DNA of 64,000 nt, taken from positions 386,698,456 through 386,762,455 of the forward strand of contig NC_077228.1 of assembly GCF_027887165.1 (NCBI RefSeq), given 5' to 3'. Positions 21,900 through 32,707 of this stretch are shown in pieces. Each line of letters begins with the position of its first letter. The first letter of the stretch is position 1. Under the pieces are notes generated by a model, which did no database searches, was not told where the DNA came from, and was given only the letters and a program-made list of their open reading frames with translations. The position numbers were made by a program, and so were the translations under genes. Source of the stretch: Monodelphis domestica (lineage: Eukaryota; Chordata; Mammalia; Didelphimorphia; Didelphidae).

Positions 21900-24243
21900 T
21901 GGACCTTGCTAGAAGGCTCTGAAAGGTCTAAATGACCTACTTCCATCAAAGAATCTCTCCAGCTACTATTCTTTCCCCACTCATTTTCCAGTGGGTATCA
22001 TGTTCCTATTCTGTCATACTCTCCCCATCCTGGTGACTGAGCCCCCCCCAGCTACAGAAATATAAAATCTATTCCTCACCTCCAACTCCCTGCTTTCTCA
22101 CTCTCACCATCTTCAGCCCCATACTCGAAATGGCCCCCTCCAGATTAATCCACACTTTCCACTGTACTCTCTGGAACATTGGCTTAATAACTTTTTAAAA
22201 ATATTTTTATTTCTCATTTCATTCATCTTCTGTAACTTACTGAGCCCTAATTCCCTCCTGATGACCCTGCATCCCTAGCCACCCTTTCTAGTACTGGTTG
22301 CACTTTCACTAATACCTCTTAACTCATGGCAAGGGGAGTCCAAATATAGTTATCCATTCTGCATTTCAGGGCTTAGGGCATGGAGCCCCTGTGACCTAGA
22401 AAACCCATGTGAAATTTTTTGGTTCTCTTCATACCAGAAAAGTAGATTTTCCCCCCTTTTATGGGATATTTATAGTTCTTTGTTATAAATTTTGGGTTAA
22501 GTATGCATTTCTCAGTTTCTAAACTTTCCCTGTGTTGTCTGCTGGCCTTTGCATGTCATCGGTGACTTCTGCAAACTCCCAAAATATTCTCATTTAACTT
22601 CTTGTGTCAACCCAATAAATCAAAACCATGATGGGAAAAGTCACAATGTGGAAGGGATAACTATTCTTTGCTCTCCACTTCCATTTTTATCCTCTCCCTC
22701 TACCACCATATACTGAACTTTTCAAATTTATCACCCAATCTAGATCCTAATGGTTTTTATCTATTGATCTCCCTCCTTCTTCAATGAGGTCAGTGATTGG
22801 CTCATAATCTTTCTCTCCTCCCTAACTGTTGCCCTCATATTAGGAGAAATACCGATATTCCATCAAATATCCTAACTTCTGTGAATCTTAAAAATTCTCA
22901 GACACCACTTCATAAGATTTGGTTAAGACCATTCCCCATTTTAAACAATGAAGGAACTTAGATCAGGAATGTGAAGACCTCTACTCCACCCCTACTTAAG
23001 TATACTTTAGAGGAAGAAACTCCTTGCCGAACAATGAAAAATACTTAAACCCATACTTATAGTAAGGCAAAAGTTCTTAAGCTGTACCTATTTTTAGATC
23101 TAATACAAAAGGGTGCTAAGTACCTATAAAGGTCAGGCAACTTGTGAATTTACAAGGATCAAAGAGGTGAGAACTTACTCAGAGGTTTTTTCAGGTGTGA
23201 ACGTAATCAAAAGTTTAAGCCTACTTAGGTGTGAATTAAGAATGGTCTGTCCTTTGGAAAACATCTACTGTGATTGGTAGATGTGAGAACTTAGGGGAAG
23301 TGACATAGGAGAAAATTAAAGGAGATCAGAAGCTGAGAGCAAGGGACTCTCGCTGGAACTCCCTCTGAGGAGACTCTCTCTTGAAACAGTCAGCTGGGAA
23401 AAGCTGAATTGGAGGAGGCAGTTGGTGTCTCTCTGAACACTAGAATTTTGCTTGGGACAAATCTTGTGGTAAGTGGATTGAAGACTGACTGATCTCTCTC
23501 TCTTAAGGCTGGCCTAAGCTGGCCTACTCTTTTTTCTCATCATTCCTTTTTTCTCTCTCTTTAATTCCTCATTTGTGTTAATTAAAATCTCTATAAAACC
23601 CAGCTGATTTGGGTATATTTAATATTTGGGAATTTTTCCCTGGTGACCACCTTATATTTGATTTAAAATAAGACACTGTCTTGCAACCATATTTTCTGTG
23701 GTCACAATTTAAGTCAAACACTCTTTTATCTGTAAGTTTATGAAACTCACTATTTTAACTATACTTCCTAGTCTCTCAGTTTCCACATCTTGCTTTTCCA
23801 CTCCATCTTGGCTCTAGAGAGAGACCCTTGACCTTGTCTTCACCCACAAACATTTCACTTCCATGTTTGTGAATTCTGAAATAACTTTGATATAGTCTTT
23901 TATCATTCCATCTTTCCTTTGCCTTATGACTCTTAATCTTATTGATCATCCTATGAGCTCTAATTCCACTACTCTTCAATTTTTTCCTACACCATCATTC
24001 TTGTACTGGCTATATTCTACTCCCTTCCTTTAGTACACCTCAATATTATCCTCTAAACTCAAATTATTTTCCACCTATTCATATTATTTATCATGCCTTA
24101 CCAAACTTCAGGCTTGGATATTAATCCCACCACCTGTCACCTTTGCTCCAGTTCACATGCTTCTGAATACTGCTGGTCATCAAGAAACCATTATGCAATG
24201 GAACCAACCATAATTGCAGAGGACTCAATGAAAAATCCTCTCC
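21900..24243 (+). mobile_element. L2 LINE 5'/middle fragment, split by a solo LTR
   Basis: This is C/T-rich L2-type sequence (21900-22879) that resumes after the LTR at 23764. The join falls inside CTAACTTC/CTTCCTAGTCTCTC and is continuous if one 4-bp duplicate is removed. No open frame remains. Confidence 0.5.
22880..23763 (+). mobile_element. Solo LTR (family A), second copy
   Basis: This 884-bp block starts TGTGAATCTTAAAAATTCTC and ends in ACTATA, and is collinear with 3760-4737. CTTC at 22876-22879 and 23764-23767 is the 4-bp target duplication. A TATAAA-like stretch lies near 23120 and an ATTAAA signal near 23580. It lacks the internal CTCTCT/GCAGCTGG expansion and the 44-bp start duplication of the other copy. 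No internal retroviral sequence is attached. Confidence 0.82.
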
Positions 24244-24728
24244 AAGGGGGCAGCTAGTGGCACAGTGGATAAAGAATCAGGACACAATTGCCTACCTCCT
24301 GCCCATCTGTCTTAGAATTGTTACTGTAAAAAATGGAGACTTGAATTCAATCCCCAGAAGTCCTTGCTCCACTTCCCCAGAATGCTTTGTAATCTCACTG
24401 AATTCTCACCTGGGATGATATAAAGGGTCTCCGCCATAGGCGGGGTCTCTTCTCTTCCTGTCTCTGCTGGCAAACAGACTCCTCATGATGTGAGTGAAAT
24501 TTGGGTGGGCCTCATGGCCCACCTAGAACGTGCTTCTCTTGCTTGTATTTTCTTTAACCCTTGACCTTTAATAAACCTCATAAAAATAATACTCCTTGCA
24601 GAGAGAAACTAATTTCTACCTGCCTCAGTTTCTATCACCAAATTTTAACTGTTACAGTTTGGCAATTTCCCCAAAATTTAACTTTTACATTTCTAAGATA
24701 GGAAGTCAGGGTTTAAAAAAGAAAAAAA
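24244..24728 (+). mobile_element. tRNA-type SINE interrupted by a solo LTR
   Basis: The head GGGGGCAGCTAGTGGCACAG and a partly deleted middle (24244-24324) are followed after the LTR (24325-24689) by TAAGATAGGAAG...GGGTTTAAAAAAG, which is the usual SINE 3' end. The flanks of the LTR, TTAC and TTTC, look like a 4-bp target duplication with one later change. Confidence 0.7.
24325..24689 (+). mobile_element. Solo LTR (family B), copy 1
   Basis: This 365-bp element starts TGTAAAAAATGGAGACTTG and ends ACTTTTACA (inverted TGTAAA/TTTACA termini). A GATATAAAGG promoter-like box lies at about 24418-24427 and AATAAA near 24570. It is inserted in a SINE tail. Confidence 0.8.
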
Positions 24729-25120
24729 TGCTCTATACTTCCATATATATAGATATATAGATATACACACACATGTATATGCATATGTGAATGCGCACAC
24801 ATATGGCATGGCAAGTGCCGGTATTTTTTTGACTATAACATATTTATGATGGGTTTTGTTTTGCTGGCTTTCTCAATGGATGGGAAAGTAGAAGACAGAA
24901 TTTGGAACTGAAAATAAGATTGTGAAAAAAATGGTGATTGGGTCTACTACAACTTTATATATCATACATATATTACTGTATTGATTCTTTTGTACCTCCT
25001 TAATGGATTTACATTTCCACTTACCATAAATTATTCCAAACACTCAAGCCTCCCACATCACCTTTGTACTTCTCTTCTGTAAACAGCACTTAATTCACTG
25101 AAAAAAAATTAATGTAATTT
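24729..25120. other. Unassigned sequence with TATA/CACA microsatellite
   Basis: An ATATAG/ACACAC mixed tract lies at about 24742-24800. Otherwise there is no gene or confident repeat. Confidence 0.5.
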
Positions 25121-25424
25121 GATGAGAGCTCCCTTTTCTTGCCTCTGACCCATCACTCTGATGTCTTCTTCCACATCTTCTTCTATTTGCTTTCTCTTAT
25201 GAAGAGGTAGCCTTTATCCTTAAAGCAAATTCCTCTACATGCATCCTTGATACCATCCATTCACATATTTTCTAGCAAATCTGTCCCTTCTATCATCTCC
25301 ACTTTTTAAAAATAGTCTTCATTATCTGCCTTGGCAGGAATCTTTCCCCCTCACCTAATGCCTCCCTTAGCTTTCCTCAAATCAAGCTCAAATCCCACTT
25401 TCTTCAAGAAGCTTTTATCATGGT
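25121..25424 (+). mobile_element. L2 fragment
   Basis: L2-like wording includes CTTTAAAGCAAATTCCTCTACATGC variants and AAATCCCACTTTCTTCAAGAAGC. It is diverged and abuts an old L1 fragment. Confidence 0.5.
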
Positions 25425-26290
25425 GGTGGGGAGCAGTGAACTTCTCCAGTCACTCTGAAGAACAATTTGGAACTCTGTCCAAAAGGCTGTTAAAAACTGT
25501 GAACAGGGGGCAGCTGGATAGCTCAGTGGGTTGAGAGCCAGGCCTAGAGATGGGAGCTTCTAGGTTCCAATCTGGCCTCAGACACTTCCCTGCTGTGTGA
25601 CCCTGGGCAAGTCACTTAACCCCCATTGCCTAGCCCTTACCACTCTTCTGACTTGGAACCAATACACAGTATTGAGTCTAAAACAGAAGGTAAGGGTTTT
25701 ATAAAAATAAAATAAATAAAACTGTGAATACCCTTTAACCCAGCAATGTACTGGGTCTATACCCAAAAAGATGTACAAAAATATGTATAGTTCTTTTTAT
25801 GGTGGCAAAGAGTTGGAAACTGAGGAGATACCCATCAATTGGGACATGGCTGTGTAAGTTGTTTTTGACTGTGATGAAACACTATTATAAAAACTAACAA
25901 AGGGGATAGTTTCAGAAAAAAACTAGGAAGATTTATTATGAACAGAAGCAATATGAAATAAAAAGAACTAATATGAATACAATAACAGCAATATTACTAT
26001 GATAATCAACAGTGAAAGACTTCGATCAATACAATGATCCATGATAATTCCAAAGAGTTCATAAAAAAAAAGCTATCCCCTGAGAGCATTGATAGATTCT
26101 TGAATATAGATTGAAATGTTTTCCCTTATCTTTCTTGCCTCCTCCCAATTCTATGACTAATGTGTAAAAAAAAATTTGTATCATGTTATATGTATAATGG
26201 GTATCATATTTCTTACCTTCTCAATGGGTGAGGGAGGCTGGAGGGAAGGAGTGAATTTGGAATTTTAAATAAAAATAAATTTATAACACA
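25425..26290 (+). mobile_element. Old L1 3' fragment, split by a SINE
   Basis: It is collinear with the L1 ORF2 end: GAACAATTTGGAACTCTG, then after the SINE CCAGCAATGTACTGGGTCTATACCC, TGGTGGCAAAGAGTTGGAAAC, CCATCAATTGGG, followed by a 3' UTR with an A-rich end. Confidence 0.75.
25504..25717 (+). mobile_element. tRNA-type SINE with 11-bp target duplication
   Basis: This is a nearly intact copy: GGGGGCAGCTGGATAGCTCAGTGG (A-box part), GGTTCCAATCT (B-box part), CCTGGGCAAGTCACTTAACC, the AGTATTGAGTCTAA segment and a TAAGGGTTTTATAAAAATAA tail. AAAACTGTGAA flanks it at 25493-25503 and 25718-25728. This head is tRNA-derived and is not itself a tRNA gene. Confidence 0.93.
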
Positions 26291-26494
26291 AAGTGCAAAG
26301 CCCTTTTCAAGCCCTCAAGAAAATGGGATTTTGGCAAGTCACTATTGTCATATCCAATGAGGAATATGTGATATAGGGTTTTACACACTGCTCACTGGTT
26401 GCAGTTTTTTGATATCTTACAGGTTTACTCAGAGTAATGCCATGAGTTTTGACCTAGGAATGAGACATATAATCTGAGATGGGTGGAAGGTTAT
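26291..26494. other. Unassigned spacer
   Basis: No gene or confident repeat lies between the L1 fragment and the LTR. Confidence 0.4.
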
Positions 26495-26848
26495 TGTAAA
26501 AATGGAGACTTGAATCCAGGACTTCAATCCCCAGAAGTCCTTGCTCCACTTCCCCAGAATGCTTTGTAATATCACTGAATTCTCACCTGGGCCGAGATCA
26601 AGATGGGGATTTAACCTGATTGGAAAGGCTTCTGGGGCTCTCTTCTCTTCCTGTCTCTGCTGGCAAGCAGACACGTCTCATGATGTGAGTGAAACTGAAT
26701 TGGGCCTCTCGGCCCACCTGGCATGTGCCTTTCTTACTTGTATTTTTCTTAAATTCTCAAACTTTAATAAAACTCTAAAATATAATACTCCTTGCAGAGA
26801 GAAACTAATTTCTACCTGCCTCAGTTTCCCAAAATTTTAATCTTTACA
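26495..26848 (+). mobile_element. Solo LTR (family B), copy 2
   Basis: This 354-bp element is homologous to 24325-24689 from TGTAAAAATGGAGACTTG to TCTTTACA, with AATAAAA near 26765. It has a different centre at about 26590-26630. The TTAT just before and shortly after the element may be its 4-bp target duplication, but the exact right border is ambiguous by one base. Confidence 0.8.
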
Positions 26849-27087
26849 ATTATACCCCACATATGTTAGAATATAGACTTAGGATGCCTTCTTTACATAT
26901 ATCATTCCTTACCTAAGCTGCAATGGCCTACCTGCTGGGTTAAGAATCTAAAAACAACATTCTTAATCCTTTTGGGCAAGACCTAATTTTAAAACTAACA
27001 GAAAAGACTCTTCCTGGCACAAAGGGAAAGAAAATGAGACAGGTGTGCTTCATTAGGCTCATCTTTTCATCTTAATAGGGCTATAAA

Positions 27088-27284
27088 GGGGGCAGCTGGG
27101 TAGCTCAGTGGGTTGAAATCCAGGCCTAGAGAAGGGAGCTTCTAGGTTCAAATCTGGCCTCACCTCAGACACTTCCCAGCTGTGTGGCCCTGGGCAAGTC
27201 ACTTAACCCCCATTGCCTAGCCCTTACTACCCTTCTACCTTGGAACCAATTGATTCCAAGACAGAAGGTATGGGTTAAAAAAAA
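27088..27284 (+). mobile_element. tRNA-type SINE with perfect 14-bp target duplication
   Basis: This is a full SINE with head, B-box-like GGTTCAAATCT, the GCAAGTCACTTAACCCCC segment and an A10 tail. AATAGGGCTATAAA occurs exactly at 27074-27087 and 27285-27298. The perfect duplication suggests a comparatively recent insertion. Confidence 0.95.
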
Positions 27285-27298
27285 AATAGGGCTATAAA

Positions 27299-27790
27299 AC
27301 TGGAAAAGGAAACTTTTGAGTTTAGGCATTTGGGGAATTTGAAAGGTGATACAGATTTAACTGATGTGGTTCAAGGAGAAATGTGCTACCTGTGATGACC
27401 AAAAGATCTAAGGTCATTTACTATTTTAAATTCTCATTTAAAAGAATAAGACTATTATAAAGATTTAAGTTATTGTGGTTGAAAGATTAATCGCCCATTT
27501 GTCAATCCCAAATGGCAAATAGGCAATGCCAGAGTTTACTGTCCCCAGGTAACATGTTTCAGAACTTCCTACCTGTGGAACTTGAGGTAAGGAATAATAA
27601 CCACCATGACCAATCCCACCTTTACATGGTGCTTTCAGGTTCACATAACACTGCTCACAATCCTGTGAGGTGAATAATTTTTATTAATTGAAGCTCAATG
27701 CAGTTCAAGTGATTTGATCAAAGATATATAAGGTTCAAGACCATCTATGAATTCAAAACTTCCTTACTCTGGGTCTGGAGACATAAAATA
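27299..27790. other. Unassigned, MIR-like trace near 27610-27780
   Basis: The phrase CACAATCCTGTGAGGTGAATAA and what follows resembles old MIR/CORE-SINE type sequence. No gene was seen. It lies just downstream of the likely end of the minus-strand gene. Confidence 0.4.
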
Positions 27791-30700
27791 GCTTTCACGA
27801 AGTACAGGTTTTTCTGTGTTTTATTTTCATAGAAAAAATATTCAAAAGGGAACCAAAGTAAGCTTCTTGTCAATATGCATTTAAATTTGGGAGTTTCAAA
27901 GGAAACTCCTAAATCACCAATTAAATTTTCATATCAGTTAATCAAAGGAAGCAAATACTTTTGTAAAAAAATTTATTTCTCTGTAAATACAAATCCAAAC
28001 ATCAACAAACAATAATCCAGTGGAAAAATACTAGCCATTAACATTGAAAACTTTCTTTTTTATTTAATAAATAGAACTTTGGCATTCAAAATTCTAGCTG
28101 TAAACCCTATTTTTTAAAAATATAAAACCCCCCCAAAAAACACATACACACACACAAAAAAACCCAAAACCCAAAACAACAACAACAACAAAAAAACAAC
28201 CCCTTTACACAAAGAGGCAAGAATGACAGGCCTAAAGGCATAAGCCATCCAGTGGCTTCACTTCCTTTTTACAATGACTGCATTTCAATTAAGTCATGAC
28301 AACTGTATTTACACATGAGGTATTCTGAATGGTTCAAAAATTGAACCCAATTTACTAAAACTACCAGTCATAGAGACTGATCTAATAATACACACTGCTG
28401 TGCTTTTAATATAACTGCTTAGCACCCCACTTCTCCTCACACCTATGCAATACTGAAATTGATAAATACAAATTAATACATTCTGATGGAGATTCCTGCT
28501 CACTTCAAAGGGGTCAAGAGCTCAGCTCCAGAGACAAATGCCTAGGACCTACCACCACATTTATTAAATATTTCTCCTTGTTAGGAGAAAAAAAAGCTTA
28601 AGAAAGTCTAATTAGAGAAGAAACAAGGTGCAGTAATTATTGACATTCTTATAGCTTATATAAAATGGAAATGAACATGTATGTACTGCAGGCAAAAAGG
28701 CACAAGGGTGCTGACTGTATACAATTGTGGAATTAATATTGCTAATGAGTTATCGATCTAGAATAATAACCATGTTCAATATTAATATTTTAAAAGGATA
28801 ATTAGTTCCCAAAATTTATTTTCCCCAAGATAAATGCCTTCATGGAATAACAAGATTATAGATAAGCAAAATTCCATAGGAACATCTCTAGGGGTTAGAA
28901 CAGGTACAGCTTTCTCTTTATACACTAACTTGGAAAGCTTTTCTCTTACTTGTAGAGAATAGAAACAAACTTGTCAAAAATGGAAAGAGAATTAACTTTG
29001 GCTCTTGTGGCTGCATCTACTGGCAGTTTCAAATTGTTTAGCCTGAGTGTGGGGGTCATTCTAAGAATTGCTTATTACTTTAATTACAAATATACAATGA
29101 TACAAACCAATACAACATATGCCAATAATGCAAGCTCTATGAGTGCCGAAGCACTACTACACTATGTAAATACACATACAGTTTGGGGCCTCAGCTATTC
29201 TTTGCTCAAAGAACAATTACTGATATTTTAATGTACATTTTCAATACAGTAACTCTTGGTTAAAAATACTCTCACCAATTCCTACAAATTAGTCACAAAG
29301 CTATACAAAGGTTAATAATTAAGCCCACTAAGACAGAACTGTACAGTATCCATTATCAACTTTTTTTCCAGCCCTTGAGATTATCTCTTAATAGTTAATG
29401 AAGAAAACTACCATGACTAAAGCAGTTTTCACAAATTGTCCAGGGTTAAAATTGGTTTCACTAAATTATACCGTTGTTAATACTAAGCAACCTCGTTACA
29501 TATGTGAAATGGGACCACAAAATGTTTTCATCCAGGTAAACAATCTAACATATCTTACACCATCATCAAAGCTTATTTTTCTTCCAATCTGACAGGCAAT
29601 TATTAATGAATGCAACTTTGCCAAGAGCTCAATAATACCAAAGAGTATTTGGTGACATCAAATGAAAGGCAACTATTGTGCCTGTGAGGTCAGGTAATTT
29701 GATATGCAGAGATTAATTTATGCCTCTGGCCATTTATCCCCTCCCCATTTTAAAGTGAAGGAAGGAGATGAAATTTACACTTCAAAAATCAAGTGACCAA
29801 TATTTAAAGGTAAATACAGTCTTGAGTATTAAAAAGTCCTTCCCTAAGGAACAAGCATATTTACAGTCATTGAAAGGGTTTTTCCACACTAAAGAGAATC
29901 TTCAAAGTAGACTAAATTTTAATTTTGATTTTTTTTTTGCTTTTCATATACCATTGCGAACATTTCCAATTTCAAAGTAATATTATTTAAACAGGTTAAA
30001 AGCATTTCTGGCTGGCCCAACTGACTCTTTTCCTGGCATTTCATAGTAAAAAACAAAAATCAAAACCCAAAACCCCACTTTTTTTAAAGTGTGGAAGGAA
30101 AGGAGCATGACATTCTTTAAGAATAGTCTAGATGGTTTAAATTCTACAACTGAAGGCAAAAGTACTAGTTTGTCATATTTCCATTAAATTTCTTTTTTAA
30201 GTCCTCACCATAAAGTTACTTTAGTGCAAAGTAATTATACACCTTAGAACACTAACTTATTAAAATAATAATGCCCTGAAAAAGATTTCATTGCAAGTAA
30301 GCCAGATGAATAAACAAACCTAAAAAAGCTTCACCGTAAGGTTTAAAAAAAGAATATCAATAACTTAATAAACAGCATAGAAAATATTTAAATGACATTA
30401 TTTGGTGACCTAAATTGCTGATTGTCTACCCCAAATCCGGTGACTTTCCCTTTCCAAGAGCTAGGAACAGCCTGTCCGAAGGGGATATACTTAATTTGCT
30501 TTACCATCAAGGGATTTTCACCAATGCCAAGAATTTCAGTTTTCTGGAATAGAGAAGTAATTTAACTATTTTTCACTATACTTCCCACCTTTGAATCAGC
30601 TATTTAGATACAAATTTATTACTTTAGTGCCTTATACTACAGGTGTTGGGTTTTTTCCCTTAGAAATACATATCAAACACATTATTCACTCTGGTGCCTA

Positions 30701-32543
30701 TATCACTCCATGCTATTTTGAGCTGCAGAAGGTGACATCATTACTGCACTGAAAAAATGATTCCTTAGTGACTGAAAGTTAGTATCTCCTTAAATCACCT
30801 CAGTTACTAGCAAGGGAGTATTTTATACAGGCAGCAGGCAGAACCCCAGTTGAATATATTAAAACCGTTACTTGAACTAAAGCTGTAGAATATTTTATAT
30901 ATGAGGCCTGTCTCTAAAAGTAATGTAACTGATAATTTAAAAAACTGAAATTCCATCAGATTATATACATGAAAATGAATGTTGTCTTTGAAAGCAGCCC
31001 AAGTGGCAACATAGCTATTCTAAAGACTTGCTTAAAACATCTGTGGACCACTCTTTGCTTTCAAGTTAGTTTGAGGGCCATACAATACACTTCAATTATA
31101 TAGTTTTTACCCCCCCAAAATTCACTATTATCTTTCTAGAAACCACATTCAGGTCTAAATAACTTTTTCATCATTTCCTAAGCTTAAACTCATCTTCCCT
31201 CCAATAAAGAAGATTTTCCACAATAAGGTTATTCAAAGAAGTATGTGCAACAGACTCTGAAGACAATGTCAAAAGATTATTTTCAAAAGCATGTTAATAA
31301 TGGCTGAATTTTTGGATTAAGTGCATAATGTTAAATTAATTTGGATGCCTAAAATTCAATTATGCTTATTAAAAAGTATTCATGTTTTATATGGTTTAAG
31401 TTAGAGAACTAGCATGATCCTGCCAATACTTTAAATGAGGAGCTGCAACTTTGTGCAATAGACAAAAGAAAACAACTCAGTATGGATTGTATCTTCTTTG
31501 TGTAACAGAACAAATACTGAATGAAGATTGCAGCTCACTCTACTGAGGCAGACATGAAAACTTTAGATTTTTAAGAATTAGAATCAATGCTAGTGTTCTT
31601 CATTTCCCTTTGTGGTGCTCACCTGTAGCTTTTATGGATTCTTAACTATAAAAAAAGCTTTATGTTCACAATGTTCTTTTCAGATACATAACATATTACC
31701 CCCATCCCGGCCTTCCCAAAGAAAAAATGAACAATACCAGCACAAACTAAAGTTAAATATTCCCTTTGCTGGAAAAGGATACAAAATGCTAGCAAACTCA
31801 CTCATGATGGTGAAAAAGAAATGTTTTTATCATATCAAACTTTTCCATCTTTACTAGGTAGCTTGAAAGCATACTAAAAAGTAGTTCATTTGTCTAGATA
31901 CCACTATTAAATTCTAATTCCTAAAATGGCATCTTTTAACAGCATGATTGTTCTAACTGTATAAGCATCTTCCATACCCCCTCTACCCCTTTCAGATGTT
32001 GTAAATCTTGCTTTGTTCAGTCCTCAAGCATCCTAAATGTGCAATACAAACTTAACTGGAAGGAACAACAAATGCACACACAATCATTACCTTCCTTGGA
32101 ACATTTGTTCTAACTCCTAAAACCTTTATAAACATTAAAATGCTAAGGGGCTTAAAGAAAAAAAAAACACCCTGCTTCTTTATCTGAATAGCACTCTTCA
32201 CAGCTTGGTCCAATAATCAGTAGTTTGAATAGAGATATTTTTCTTGTAGACTTTACCATACTTTTCAAATGGTGATTTGATTCATGTGATCTTTTTTAAA
32301 GGGTTTTTTTTTTTTTTGGGTGGGGGAGTTGGGTGGGGAGAGGCTTGATTCAATGAGTTCAACTGATAATTATTCCCAGCCCCATCCTTCCCTACTCAAA
32401 AATCTAAGAATACCAGATAAATCCATATGCAGGCCAAAAAGAAATTCAATCTTCCAATATGACTCCTGAATAGAAAGATGAAGAATAGTTAACACAGCAG
32501 CATTAAGCAATGAATCATTATTGCTGTGGGACTAATCACTTTA
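27791..32543 (-). other. CEP85L: Probable long 3' UTR of CEP85L
   Basis: This 4.7-kb AT-rich stretch lies directly after the stop codon on the minus strand. No SINE, L1, L2 or LTR could be recognised in it, in contrast to every other stretch of this length here. TTTATT (AATAAA on the minus strand) occurs at about 27969 and 28059, suitable for polyadenylation near the left end. A C/A-rich low-complexity patch lies at 28123-28203. The extent is inferred from repeat exclusion and not from transcript data. The ORFs listed inside it (for example 28971-29231) have no coding signal. Confidence 0.55.
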
Positions 32544-32707
32544 TCATTGAGTAATGCAGTTGTCTCCCATGTCCTGAGCATAGCTATCTGATATCAAAGT
32601 CCTTAATTCATCGATCTCCTTCCGTAACTGGCACATATCTGATAGTTTTTCGGTTAGTAATTCCGGACTGTACTCCTTTTCACTCTCTTCAGCTGAAGAG
32701 CTCAGGG
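32544..32707 (-). CDS. CEP85L: CEP85L last coding exon
   Basis: This is the C-terminal exon of the centrosomal coiled-coil protein. The acceptor is TTTTCACAG at 32708 onward. The exon first completes a Ser codon begun in the previous exon, then encodes 53 residues and TGA at 32544-32546. The text is rich in Glu/Lys, has a leucine-spaced helix ([18 protein letters not shown]) and ends DNCITQ, which I recognise as the CEP85L terminus. The paralogue CEP85 is the alternative. Confidence 0.85.

Noticed and set aside
25504..25600. tRNA gene from the A/B-box-like SINE head
   Set aside because: The head is part of a repeated element with a SINE body and A-tail. No cloverleaf with an anticodon arm was found.
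24325..26848. Two family-B LTRs 2.2 kb apart in the same orientation as the two ends of one provirus
   Set aside because: The sequence between them is SINE tail, L2 and an L1 split by another SINE, with no retroviral internal region. They are separate solo LTRs.
28971..29231. 86-codon plus-strand open frame as a small gene
   Set aside because: There is no recognised domain, and it lies antisense in the presumed 3' UTR of CEP85L. Its length is compatible with chance in AT-rich DNA.
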